64,000 bases of DNA from Haloterrigena sp. KLK7 (GTDB lineage: Archaea > Halobacteriota > Halobacteria > Halobacteriales > Natrialbaceae): positions 2,046,001 through 2,110,000 of the forward strand of contig NZ_CP149787.1 in the NCBI RefSeq assembly GCF_037914945.1. The letters are read 5' to 3'. Position numbers and translations under genes: made by a program. The notes under the pieces are model-generated. The model saw only the letters and a list, made by a program, of their open reading frames with translations. It searched no databases and was not told where the DNA came from. Positions 45,460 through 53,394 of the stretch are shown here, one piece after another. Numbering within the stretch: position 1 is the stretch's first letter; each line of letters opens with the position of its first letter.

Positions 45460-45857
45460 CGGAGGGTGAGTGATTCAATCCCATCTCGTTCAAGAAGTTC
45501 AACTATTCTATCATGAGTCGTCTCCGTGATGTGATTTTCAAGCTCGGCGATGTCTGCCTCCGGGTTCTCGTCAAGATACTGTTTGGCTACGTGAATATCT
45601 GAACCATACAACTGATCTTCTAACTGATTGATTCGCTCACGGGCCGAATTAAGTTCTTTTTTCAAGTCATTCCGCTGTTGTCGTAACTCCTCCTTCGATA
45701 GATCGGGCCTGACCGTCGTATCAAATCCTTTATCAGTCTTAATCCCGGCTTCAGTCATCGCCCGGATAAATTCTGATTGGCTGAACCCTTTTTCTTCCGC
45801 GCGGTCCTCCCAGCGTTCTTTCTGGTCCTCGGGGACTCTCAGCGATACTAATGCCAT
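45456..45857 (-). CDS. Ribbon-helix-helix protein with coiled coil (SNJ2 Orf3-like position)
   Basis: This is a 133-residue protein. Residues 1-35 (ALVSLRVPEDQKERWEDRAEEKGFSQSEFIRAMTEAG) form a ribbon-helix-helix DNA-binding domain. About 50-85 are a coiled coil (KEELRQQRNDLKKELNSARERINQLEDQLYG), and the C-terminus is a helical domain (DIAELENHITETTHDRIVELLERDG). First gene of the integrase operon; probably a recombination directionality or operon-control factor. An A/T-rich stretch about 25 bases upstream of its ATG is consistent with a leaderless start. Confidence 0.75.
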   Translation of the reverse strand: MALVSLRVPEDQKERWEDRAEEKGFSQSEFIRAMTEAGIKTDKGFDTTVRPDLSKEELRQQRNDLKKELNSARERINQLEDQLYGSDIHVAKQYLDENPEADIAELENHITETTHDRIVELLERDGIESLTLR

Positions 45858-46067
45858 CTACAGTCCGGAAATGTATTACACCGAGTTAAACCCCACGGTA
45901 CAAGGCCTGAAGGTCCAGAATTCTCGGGATTCAGGATTAATCATCTGTTTCAATCATCACGATCCGCCCGTGAGTCGCCCCCGGTTCATAGAAAGCTCGA
46001 GAAGGCCGTTATACGGCGTTACCTGAGGGTTTTCCCGGCGGCTAAGGGGTAGCCCAGTAAAGCTGTA

Positions 46068-46262
46068 TTACTCCCGATCGCGGACGTTTGGGTCATCGAA
46101 GAAGTCAGTAATCATCATTGATTCGCCCTCGACTATTTCCGCTTCCAAAAAGTCACAAATTTGATGATCGGTAAAGTGACCGTGCCACCGCTCGAGGTCG
46201 GATTGATCGCGGTACGGATTCCGCTGCAAGAGGATCATTTGCCATTGCTGAAGGTCATTCAT
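46068..46262 (-). CDS. Small element protein, unknown
   Basis: This 64-residue acidic protein starts at ATG 46262 (MNDLQQWQMILLQRNPYRDQSDLERW). It is predicted helical, with a HGHFTDHQICDFLEAEIVEGES segment. The longer reading with a TTG start four codons upstream is less likely. No family is recognised. Codon use is that of the element. The 210 bases between it and the integrase operon hold no gene. Confidence 0.5.
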   Translation of the reverse strand: MNDLQQWQMILLQRNPYRDQSDLERWHGHFTDHQICDFLEAEIVEGESMMITDFFDDPNVRDRE

Positions 46263-46336
46263 CTTAATCGCCAATTATCACTGCCCAAAGATAACTTTTT
46301 CGTCATATTTTTATTCCTTCAAATACTAAATGGAAT

Positions 46337-46666
46337 ATGAAAGAGAATTGCCTCGATTGCGCCGAACCGACGACAGACAATTTGGCAGTGATTTGGAACG
46401 ATCCGGATTGGGGAAAGTTCATTTTTCCCGCTCGGGAGGCGTGGATTTATGAACCCGAGAAGGTCGGCTATTTCTGTGATAGCTGCTGGGAATCGTGGAA
46501 TGAGCAGCTGCAAGAGGTGAAACCGTACTTGATTCTCGCGAACAATGGTTACAAGCCGGAAATATGTTGGAAAAAGATTGACCAACTAATGAGTACAATC
46601 CCGGAGTGGTATTACGCTAAAGCGACTGTACTGCCTCCGGAGGAGATTCAAGATCGTCTTGATTAG
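46337..46666 (+). CDS. Small zinc-ribbon-type protein of the element
   Basis: This 109-residue protein has two Cys pairs, NCLDCAEPT (C5, C8) and FCDSCWESW (C47, C50), the spacing of a zinc ribbon. It is rich in Trp. A helical C-terminus follows (KIDQLMSTIPEWYYAKATVLPPEEIQDRLD). Proteins with such a Cys layout are common in haloviruses and plasmids, perhaps to recruit host DNA or RNA machinery. An A/T-rich tcaaatactaaatgg stretch just upstream may hold the promoter. Confidence 0.6.
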   Translation: MKENCLDCAEPTTDNLAVIWNDPDWGKFIFPAREAWIYEPEKVGYFCDSCWESWNEQLQEVKPYLILANNGYKPEICWKKIDQLMSTIPEWYYAKATVLPPEEIQDRLD

Positions 46667-46742
46667 TTTCAATCCCTTCGGTCTGAATCTTGTCAGCAAA
46701 GTCCGGAACCATATCCGACTAATACGGTATTATCAAACATAA

Positions 46743-47006
46743 ATGTGTCAGTATCAAACGATCGCTCGTTTCAAGCCACTCGTCCGCGGAAAAATAGTCC
46801 ACGAGATTTCATACTGTTTGTCATGTGAGGATCTCAAAGCAACGAGCTATAAGTCAAATCAGGAGATTGATAGATTCATTCACAAAGACTTAGCAGAATT
46901 AGTCCCCGATTCTGATAAAGCCTTGACGTACTGCCATACTTTAATTCGGAACGAAAGAGCTATGGTAAAACCCGAATGGTGGGATGATGTAACGGACCGT
47001 TACTGA
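46743..47006 (+). CDS. Small Cys-containing element protein
   Basis: This 87-residue protein, with SYCLSCEDLKA (C25, C28) and further Cys at 2 and in LTYCHTLIRNE, may bind one zinc. Its middle is helical (NQEIDRFIHKDLAELVPDSDKA). Next to the other zinc protein with 76 bases between them; both may be one transcript. Unknown function. Confidence 0.55.
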   Translation: MCQYQTIARFKPLVRGKIVHEISYCLSCEDLKATSYKSNQEIDRFIHKDLAELVPDSDKALTYCHTLIRNERAMVKPEWWDDVTDRY

Positions 47007-47040
47007 CGGAAAGAGAGGAAATGATTAACCTCGCCGGATT

Positions 47041-47175
47041 TCACGGGTCATCGGGGAATTTACCATCAAATGACATTTCTACCCGATCGCCGGGCGAAAT
47101 GTCATATTCGTCACGTATATCAACGGGAACTACGATCTGTCCCTGACTTGATATCTTAGCAACGAAACGAGTCAT
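47041..47175 (-). CDS. AbrB/SpoVT-type swapped-hairpin protein
   Basis: This 44-residue protein (MTRFVAKISSQGQIVVPVDI, then RDEYDISPGDRVEMSFDGKF) is a complete swapped-hairpin AbrB domain, recognised by the SSQGQIVVPVDIRDEYDISPGD core. It would dimerise and bind DNA. Its ATG overlaps the TAA of the preceding gene (TAATG), so it is the last gene of a three-gene operon. Likely the operon repressor or a plasmid regulator. A toxin partner is not obvious. Confidence 0.8.
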   Translation of the reverse strand: MTRFVAKISSQGQIVVPVDIRDEYDISPGDRVEMSFDGKFPDDP

Positions 47176-47468
47176 TATTCTGCCGATCGGATAACTTCGT
47201 TCTCTTCATTCCGGATCTCGAACGTGTCGTAAAAACTGGTATACACGTCTCCCTCGACTAATTCAAGGGGCACTTCTTCGCCATCCTCGAATAACACGCG
47301 TTTACCCGGGCCGAGGTTTAATCCGTCCGGGAAATCATCAATATTATCTTCCGTCACAGTGATAAATAAATCGCCGTGGCGGTTGATGGCCCGATCCGCG
47401 TCTTCGGGTAGGTCTCGCGTCACTTTATCGCCGTATCCAAAGTCGTCTTCTCTTACATTAGGAGTCAT
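47175..47468 (-). CDS. Small acidic element protein, unknown
   Basis: This 97-residue beta-rich protein (VTRDLPEDADRAINRHGDLFITVTEDNIDDFPDG, GKRVLFEDGEEVPLELVEGDVYTSFYDTFEI). It is second in the AbrB operon; the first gene ends 2 bases before its start. No motif recognised. It could be an antitoxin-like or small regulatory partner, which is only a guess from position. Confidence 0.55.
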   Translation of the reverse strand: MTPNVREDDFGYGDKVTRDLPEDADRAINRHGDLFITVTEDNIDDFPDGLNLGPGKRVLFEDGEEVPLELVEGDVYTSFYDTFEIRNEENEVIRSAE

Positions 47469-47470
47469 GA

Positions 47471-47710
47471 TTATTCAATATATTTGTCAAAAACCGCCTG
47501 AATGTCTTCTCGGAGATCCTCTCTCGAGGTATACTCATCATCGTTGACATCCATAATTAGGTAGGCGAGGTCGTCAGCTAACTCGGCATTACCGGTTCGC
47601 ATCTCAGTCAGCTTCCGCGCCATTTGCCGCTCATCACGGGCTGCTTCGTCCGTATCCATGTTATTGCGAACATCACGGAGCATTAACTTTTCTACTGCCG
47701 CGTAACTCAT
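47471..47710 (-). CDS. Small helical element protein, unknown
   Basis: This 79-residue helical acidic protein (RNNMDTDEAARDERQMARKLTEMRTGNAELADDLAYLIMDVNDDEY, in part) is the first gene of the three-gene AbrB operon. A TATA-like tttagtatatt about 25 bases upstream of the ATG indicates a leaderless transcript, divergent from the gene at 47791. Function unknown. Confidence 0.55.
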   Translation of the reverse strand: MSYAAVEKLMLRDVRNNMDTDEAARDERQMARKLTEMRTGNAELADDLAYLIMDVNDDEYTSREDLREDIQAVFDKYIE

Positions 47711-47790
47711 ACTTTCTCTTAGTTTTCAATATACTAAAAGCTTTGTACTCAACATTAAGATATTTACCCCTTAGTGACATATTGGGCACT

Positions 47791-48105
47791 ATGGAAATGA
47801 TTTCCAACGAAGAAGACGGGGAAATAATCGTTAACGGGGCTGAACCCTTAGCTTTAGGGATTAGCAATTCGGTCGGCGGGGAGGTCGATCGACAGGAGCA
47901 TTTGCGCCAGTTAATATCTCAATGGCTTGACGTTATTGGTTTCCGGACGAATGAAGATGTACAAAGGTGGAAGAATGAGGGGTATCGCGCTCGAGATATT
48001 TTGAACCGACTCCGAGAGGAAAAAAGAGCCGGCGAACCCCTCGAGAATTTCGATCCGTGGCCGCCCGGCCGTGACCCCCGGAAATCGTCGTTCCCAAGGG
48101 TCTGA
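47791..48105 (+). CDS. Small element protein, unknown
   Basis: This 104-residue protein from ATG 47791 (MEMISNEEDGEIIVNGAEPLALGI). An agatattta box centred 29 bases upstream fits a leaderless start; the longer frame from 47743 would run through this box. The C-terminal part is helical and basic (VQRWKNEGYRARDILNRLREEKRAGEP), perhaps nucleic-acid binding. Divergently transcribed from the AbrB operon. Confidence 0.5.
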   Translation: MEMISNEEDGEIIVNGAEPLALGISNSVGGEVDRQEHLRQLISQWLDVIGFRTNEDVQRWKNEGYRARDILNRLREEKRAGEPLENFDPWPPGRDPRKSSFPRV

Positions 48106-48112
48106 GACTCGA

Positions 48113-48164
48113 GGTTACAGCCGCCGGATTGCTGGTGCTATTCGTTTTCGAGATTTCTACATTC
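48113..48164 (+). repeat. 52-base direct repeat, left copy
   Basis: Identical to 48864-48915 except for one base (a to c at 48151/48902). The two copies lie 751 bases apart and bracket the response-regulator gene. In one frame both copies read VTAAGLLVLFVFxISTF, a membrane-helix-like peptide. Confidence 0.9.
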
Positions 48165-48270
48165 AGTTTTCAGTGAAAACGGCCGGAGAGTGGGTGCCTC
48201 TGACTCATCCCCGCACCCCCATTCCTCCATTACAATCAGTATCTATGAACTTTCCGAAGTAAACGAATGG

Positions 48271-48696
48271 TCACGGAGGGAGGTGGGCGACCTTCAGCCA
48301 GAACTTCTCGAGCGCTTCAGTAATGGTATCAGCTTCTGCCTTATCAGCGGGCTTCTTGATATGAGCATTCGCGTGGAGATCGTAGGAACGAGCGGTCTTT
48401 TCTGCTTCGATCGTCGCCGTTAATACGAGTACAGGGATCCGATGTAATTCCGGCGTATCCTTCATTTCCTTGAGTATCTCGTTACCACTCGTGCCGGGCA
48501 GATTGAGGTCAAGAAGAATCAAATCGGGGCGTGGACTATCCGCATGATCTCCCCGCTGATGGATGAAATCGAGAGCTTCGTCGCCATTGGTAACCATGTG
48601 AATCGAGGCATTTATTTCCTCAAGAGAGTCAATGAAAGATGACATTTCATCGGGAGAAGATTCTACTAAGAGAACGTCCCGATCAGAATTTCCCAT
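48271..48696 (-). CDS. Stand-alone response regulator receiver protein
   Basis: This 141-residue CheY-like protein has the phosphoacceptor Asp in LILLDLNLPG (D63), Thr in VLVLTAT (T93) and Lys in HIKKPAD (K114 or K115). The acidic pair at the start is changed to VESS, leaving one Glu (E12). There is no output domain. A ttatatattt box lies about 44 bases upstream of the ATG. It sits between 52-base direct repeats, suggesting acquired cargo. It may plug into a host sensor-kinase pathway. Confidence 0.88.
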   Translation of the reverse strand: MGNSDRDVLLVESSPDEMSSFIDSLEEINASIHMVTNGDEALDFIHQRGDHADSPRPDLILLDLNLPGTSGNEILKEMKDTPELHRIPVLVLTATIEAEKTARSYDLHANAHIKKPADKAEADTITEALEKFWLKVAHLPP

Positions 48697-48849
48697 GAGA
48701 GGAACAATGATCCGACCCTAAATCAGACTTCAACCTTATATATTTGGTAGTGAGCCGATTTCACGCCAAAATGGAGATCCGATACGCCGATCGGGATTGC
48801 TCTCCATTTCAACGTTCTTCACCGATAATAAGTGTCGACTCGCCGATCG

Positions 48850-49080
48850 ATGATACTCTCGTGGGTTACAGCCGCCGGATTGCTGGTGCTATTCGTTTTC
48901 GCGATTTCTACATTCTTCTTCGATGATCAATTTCGTCTCGCCGATCGTCGTCACCTTCGAGCGCATCAAATCAGGCGACTCAGGTGTTACCCAAATGATG
49001 ACTTGGTCATTACCATATCGGATTTCTTCAATGTCTGTGGTCTGGTACCACATATCAAAACATTCGGTCTATACCGCTAA
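48850..49080 (+). CDS. Possible small membrane protein (weak)
   Basis: The frame from ATG 48850 gives MILSWVTAAGLLVLFVF and continues AISTFFFDDQF, one convincing membrane helix, then a less convincing basic C-terminal part up to 76 residues. The helix is encoded by the right 52-base repeat. The left repeat encodes the same helix but with a stop soon after. It may be a real single-pass protein or a repeat artefact. Confidence 0.3.
   Translation: MILSWVTAAGLLVLFVFAISTFFFDDQFRLADRRHLRAHQIRRLRCYPNDDLVITISDFFNVCGLVPHIKTFGLYR
48864..48915 (+). repeat. 52-base direct repeat, right copy
   Basis: Partner of 48113-48164 with one mismatch. Recombination between the two would delete the response regulator and one repeat copy. 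Confidence 0.9.
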
Positions 49081-49393
49081 AAATCCCCTTGAGAGGTGTT
49101 TGACACCCCTATACACGGATTCACCCTGACGGGAATGATCACACTCCGTCGAATTTTGTCAGAACTGATACTCAGGATATATTACTACTCCGTACTACCG
49201 ACGGGAGAATACGCTACCCCCGAAAATCCGGCGGCTCGAGGCTTCGATTCGTATATTCAGGAAAATTGAACCGGGGTTTTTCGAGTAGTAACCCAGCTTG
49301 GAGCCGCCGGAATTCTACTCCGCCGGATTTTTTGAGAACGAACATTCAGTCTTATTGAAACGGGGATTCTAACTCGAAATCACTGACTGACGA

Positions 49394-49489
49394 TTACCAA
49401 TGACAATTTCGGCAATAGAGGCTTTCTCTATCGATTTCGGAATCAATCACCACTATTATACTTAGTTGTGGTTCATGCCGAAATGGGAG
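49394..49489 (+). repeat. 96-base inverted repeat, left copy
   Basis: Inverted copy of 52963-53058 with about seven mismatches. Internally it has near-palindromes: atttcggca near one end against tgccgaaat near the other, atcgatttcggaatc, and ccactattatacttagttgtgg. These look like protein-binding or stem-forming sites. Confidence 0.9.
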
Positions 49490-49962
49490 AAACTACCGGT
49501 AGAAGTCGTCAGCCTACGAAATCACCATTGTATGTTCATAATTCCGGATTGCCGATTTCCCACAATTCCCGCCATAAGTTATGAATATGTTTTCTGAATA
49601 ATATGCATATTATAACTCGATATAACTGGGCAATTTGGGGATATCCTCGAGCTGTCTGGCGATCGGCCGAATTAACCCGGTGGTTATCGCCGTCGTCGGG
49701 AGTTATAATCCGAGATGGCCAGTAATACTCGATTACCCTCGAGTCGCTTCAGCGGCCGCTCAGAGCGATCTTTATTTTTCTCGACATTTATTTTGCTTTC
49801 GTGCAAATATCATTCCGACGAAAACAAGCGGCTCAGGCCCCCTACCCGAGAGATTCTTAAGTAACGAGACACTATGAAGAAGTAACTCAGGATACATCGG
49901 AAGTGGAGCGGGCGGGGATGCCCGAGAGAAAGCCCCTAACACTTTCTCTTAGGTAATCCTCG

Positions 49963-49970
49963 TTTATCTA
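49963..49970 (+). promoter_or_regulatory. TATA-like box of the replication gene
   Basis: tttatcta is centred 29 bases before the ATG at 49996. This is the normal archaeal spacing if transcription begins at or next to the start codon, so the mRNA is probably leaderless. Confidence 0.45.
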
Positions 49971-49995
49971 CCTTCCGGTATCTGAGCTATCAGAT

Positions 49996-52920
49996 ATGAC
50001 AGGAGAATTACCTATCGAGAAAGATGCGGACGATTTCGCGCGAAATTATTGCTACTTCGTTCCGGGGCGAATAGACAGATCAAAAAGACCGGGCGAGGTA
50101 TACGGCGGTTATCCCGGGAATCCCGTCGCTGAGGACAAAGAAGAGATGTTCCCGGATCGAGACGTATATCCGGAATTTTCAGAAAACGACAATGTCTATT
50201 CGGGCGAGCAAATGTATGAATCCAAATACGATAAATATGACATATATTTCTGTTTACTCGGCGGGAAGCTCGAGTATCAGGGCGAAACGTATTATTCGCT
50301 CGTTCTCGATTACGACTTTTATAAAATCGAAGACGAATCAAAAAGAAGGACTTACGAAAACCATGATTTCGTCCGGCAAGGTGGCATGGTTGTTGAGAGT
50401 CAGTCCGGCGGGAAACACCAGTATTTCTTAACAAAAGATCCCGACATTCTCGAGGGATTGAAGGCCGCGGAGCATGTTGACTTGAAAGGGTTTGTCGCGG
50501 GCGGATTTACCCTCTGGTGGGGGAATACGGATGATTATAACCTCATATCAGATAACTTTCCATTAGTTGTTGATCGCGAGGATCTACTGCGGACTCCCTT
50601 TGTTGAGGAGAAACCGGATCGGAAAAATAGGGGCGCCGATGTGCCGGAAATATCGCGAAAAAAGACCATCGAGATGAAGGAAACGTCGGATATCAAGGAA
50701 TTATTCGCGGCAATTAATAATGTCAAACTCTCCGATGTTAATCTCGATTTACCCGAACATCCGGATTACGGCGCCCCGGTGTATGATCCGTCCTTTTATC
50801 GAACGACCGGCGGTAGTGATTCATTCGAGTGGGACCCCGGAATCAATGCCTTTTGGGACCGAAAGGGACAGACCACTACCTATCGGGTTTTTGATATTTT
50901 CAGAGTCGTCGCGGATTACGTCGATCACCCGGATGAATCCATCTATGGCAGTCAATTCTTTGAAGCCGTCGAGGAATTCCGTAAATCCGGGGCACCTATC
51001 CCGGAATATACCGACGAATTTGGGGTTGAAAAGTGTGAGCCGCCGGGATTTGAAAAACGGAAATGGACGGGCGGCGATGAGATCCGAGAGGAGGAGATTC
51101 CAAATTTCGTGAAGAACGCGGGTGAAAAAACGCGGTTACTCTCCTATGACCCCGGGATCGGCAAGACCTATACAACGACGAAAACAGCCCTCGAGAACGA
51201 GATCCCGTTTGTCATTTACTTTGAAAATCATACCAAGGCGAAAGAGCATTATGATTTAATGCGGGACAAATTCGGGGTTGAGCCGCTCTATCTCCGGGGA
51301 ATTACACAGCCCGGTATGTGCGAATTAGTAAGCGAGCATGAAGATGAATTTAGGGAGCTGAGTCAGCATTTTAAACACGGTAAATCTCATTTAATTCTCG
51401 AGGATCGACATGGCGATTGCAACTGTCAATGGAAGCGTCAGTTCGACAAGATTGATGTTGCAGATTATATAATCGCGCCGAACGCTTACCTCGGGTATGA
51501 GGACCTGACCGGGCGGCTCCAGATTATTGATGAATCCGGAATTATTGGTATTGAAAAGGAACGGTATGGGAAGAATGATCTCAGAGATTACCGAGATTTC
51601 ATTCAAGATGAAATGGAGTATCCCTCGATTGTCCAGCATATCAATGACCTGATAGACTTAATCCGCGGAGAGACAGTTACTCCGGAGTGGAAATTAGGAA
51701 AGTGGGACACATACCGCGCGAAACTTGACATATCAACCCGGGTTAAGGAACTTGCTCGAGAGGGGGACTATCACGATGATTTGACTAATGCGATATTATC
51801 GCACGCCGGATTCGAAGGTGGGAAAGTCGCTGGCGATGAGATTATCCTAAACGGAGGCTGTCAAGAATTTGAACACTATCAGCGAGTAATTAAACCGACC
51901 GAGGAAGAAGAGGGGATCAAAGTTGTAAAACAGCCCACATACCTTCATTCCGCCGAAATCCGGCAGAAAGAAGGCAACTTCCCCGGCGGATTATTCCACA
52001 AGCGGATTCCGACGTACAAATACCTGAATCCGATCATTCTCGACGCTACTCCGAATATCAATTTGATTGAACGTCAATTCGGAGAATTCGACCAGATCGG
52101 GGATGATACTTTCGAGTGCGAAAACCTCACAGTTATTCAAATAACAGATGGAATGTATCATCCCGGCACCATATCGCAAAGTGATGGATTACAAGAGCGT
52201 ATTCAGGTATTACTCGATGCCGCGCCGCCAAACATGCTGCACGTAGCCTCGAAGGATCATCTCTCGACCTTCGATTTTCCCGGCGAATCGGTACATTATC
52301 ATGGACTTCGAGGTCTAAATAAGAAGGAAAAAGATGGGGTAATTTTAGTCGGCGCCCCGCACCCGAGAATCGATGATTTACGTCAACAAGCCGAGATGTT
52401 CACCGATCAGGATTTCGCGGAATACTCGGAAAGAGAAAGCAATCCAAGGTACGAAAAATATAATTTCACGGATTCTGATGGCATCGGCCGAAAAGCCCCG
52501 ACTAAGCAATTCGACGGACTATTCGGATTTTGGGAAAATCTCACTACCGACGAAATGAAACAAGCAATTCACAGAATTCGGCCGATTACGTCCGAAAAAG
52601 AACAAATAGCGGTTATTATTTCCAATGTTCCCTTACCGGTCGAAGTGGATCACTTGGTTACGTGGGACGACATTCTCGATAAAAACAGTGACGAGGCTAT
52701 CGAATTGTTCGACCATTTCCGCGGTGAAACGGTTACCTCGAGTGAATTGCTGAATAAACCCGGTCTCGCCGACGATACTATCCGATATCATCGCCGACAG
52801 CTTGAATCTGCGGGTTATGTGGAAAATTTAGGGAAGAAAAGTTTCGAAAAACCTGAACGGGAATATGAATTCAAAGATATTGATATATCGCCAATCAATG
52901 TTAACCTGCCATTGGAATAG
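49996..52920 (+). CDS. Replication protein: primase-polymerase plus helicase
   Basis: This 974-residue protein appears to be the element's replicase. Residues about 90-200 are a Prim-Pol-like domain: DxD metal site in LVLDYDF (D105, D107), the SGGKHQYFL motif (137-145) and VDLKGF (161-166). From about 375 follows an SF2-like helicase: Walker A YDPGIGKTYTT (D385-T391), Walker B-like QIIDES (near 512) and motif VI-like QAIHRIRP (about 856-863). The last 80 residues are a winged helix (SSELLNKPGLADDTIRYHRRQLESAGYVE). It lies between the two 96-base inverted repeats. Confidence 0.8.
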   Translation: MTGELPIEKDADDFARNYCYFVPGRIDRSKRPGEVYGGYPGNPVAEDKEEMFPDRDVYPEFSENDNVYSGEQMYESKYDKYDIYFCLLGGKLEYQGETYYSLVLDYDFYKIEDESKRRTYENHDFVRQGGMVVESQSGGKHQYFLTKDPDILEGLKAAEHVDLKGFVAGGFTLWWGNTDDYNLISDNFPLVVDREDLLRTPFVEEKPDRKNRGADVPEISRKKTIEMKETSDIKELFAAINNVKLSDVNLDLPEHPDYGAPVYDPSFYRTTGGSDSFEWDPGINAFWDRKGQTTTYRVFDIFRVVADYVDHPDESIYGSQFFEAVEEFRKSGAPIPEYTDEFGVEKCEPPGFEKRKWTGGDEIREEEIPNFVKNAGEKTRLLSYDPGIGKTYTTTKTALENEIPFVIYFENHTKAKEHYDLMRDKFGVEPLYLRGITQPGMCELVSEHEDEFRELSQHFKHGKSHLILEDRHGDCNCQWKRQFDKIDVADYIIAPNAYLGYEDLTGRLQIIDESGIIGIEKERYGKNDLRDYRDFIQDEMEYPSIVQHINDLIDLIRGETVTPEWKLGKWDTYRAKLDISTRVKELAREGDYHDDLTNAILSHAGFEGGKVAGDEIILNGGCQEFEHYQRVIKPTEEEEGIKVVKQPTYLHSAEIRQKEGNFPGGLFHKRIPTYKYLNPIILDATPNINLIERQFGEFDQIGDDTFECENLTVIQITDGMYHPGTISQSDGLQERIQVLLDAAPPNMLHVASKDHLSTFDFPGESVHYHGLRGLNKKEKDGVILVGAPHPRIDDLRQQAEMFTDQDFAEYSERESNPRYEKYNFTDSDGIGRKAPTKQFDGLFGFWENLTTDEMKQAIHRIRPITSEKEQIAVIISNVPLPVEVDHLVTWDDILDKNSDEAIELFDHFRGETVTSSELLNKPGLADDTIRYHRRQLESAGYVENLGKKSFEKPEREYEFKDIDISPINVNLPLE

Positions 52921-52962
52921 CTAATGGTAATTCACCGGTCTGACGGCTCATAAGCTCAATTT

Positions 52963-53058
52963 CTCCGATTTCGGCATGAGCCACAACTAAGTATAATAGT
53001 GGTGATCGATTCCGAAATCGATAGAGAATGCCTCTATTGCCGGAATTTCCATTGGTAA
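52963..53058 (-). repeat. 96-base inverted repeat, right copy
   Basis: Starts 42 bases after the rep stop codon and is the inverse of 49394-49489. The gap from rep to the restored flavoprotein gene (52921-53394) otherwise holds only a hairpin at 53230 and no convincing gene. A TTG-started frame at 53160-53450 is rejected. Confidence 0.9.
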
Positions 53059-53229
53059 CTAATTGACTATCAGCTTTTTGATATTCTGACATCAGCCATT
53101 GCTCCCGGTTTTGGTTTTCGGCCAAATAATTTGGTGATTCACAAAGACTGGTCGAAAACTTGAAAAGCCACGAAACCGTACTATTAATTGCTGCTCGTCG
53201 TCAGGCTCAATCCGGCCACTTGGCTAAAG

Positions 53230-53250
53230 CGGGCGTCAATGCCCGTTTTT
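53230..53250 (+). terminator. Hairpin followed by T-run
   Basis: cgggc at 53230-53234 pairs with gcccg at 53241-53245 across gtcaat, directly followed by ttttt. It would stop transcription from the rep side and insulate the restored flavoprotein gene. Confidence 0.5.
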
Positions 53251-53394
53251 CCGACAACGGCCTTTTAATTGACACGTTCGTTCTCGAGAAATCCGGCGGA
53301 GTGACATCTATCGGGCTCGAGGGTAGGGGTTTCACTGGTAAGATTGTCTTACAAATCCGAGGACTAACGACTGTTCAAAATCATACTTTGAGCC

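Larger units (their letters stand above)
49081..49995. other. Gene-free region upstream of rep, probable replication origin
   Basis: About 900 A/T-rich bases without a supported gene. It contains a 12-base inverted repeat (aaaatccggcgg at 49223-49234 against 49320-49331) and two loosely matching direct blocks with attcag...ttgaa...cgggg near 49254 and 49344. It also holds one copy of the 96-base inverted repeat (49394-49489). Position before a replication gene and this density of repeats suggest an origin. Confidence 0.5.

Noticed and set aside
46030-46070. tRNA-like stretch near ggctaaggggtagcccag
   Set aside because: No cloverleaf can be folded and no T-loop consensus is present.
49635-49877. 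80-codon frame upstream of rep
   Set aside because: TTG start, poor composition for the element, and located in the repeat-rich probable origin.
47711-49952. Shared 12-mer actttctcttag at 47711 and 49941 as a common operator
   Set aside because: A single 12-base match within about 10 kb of A/T-rich DNA can occur by chance, and its distance to the two promoters differs.
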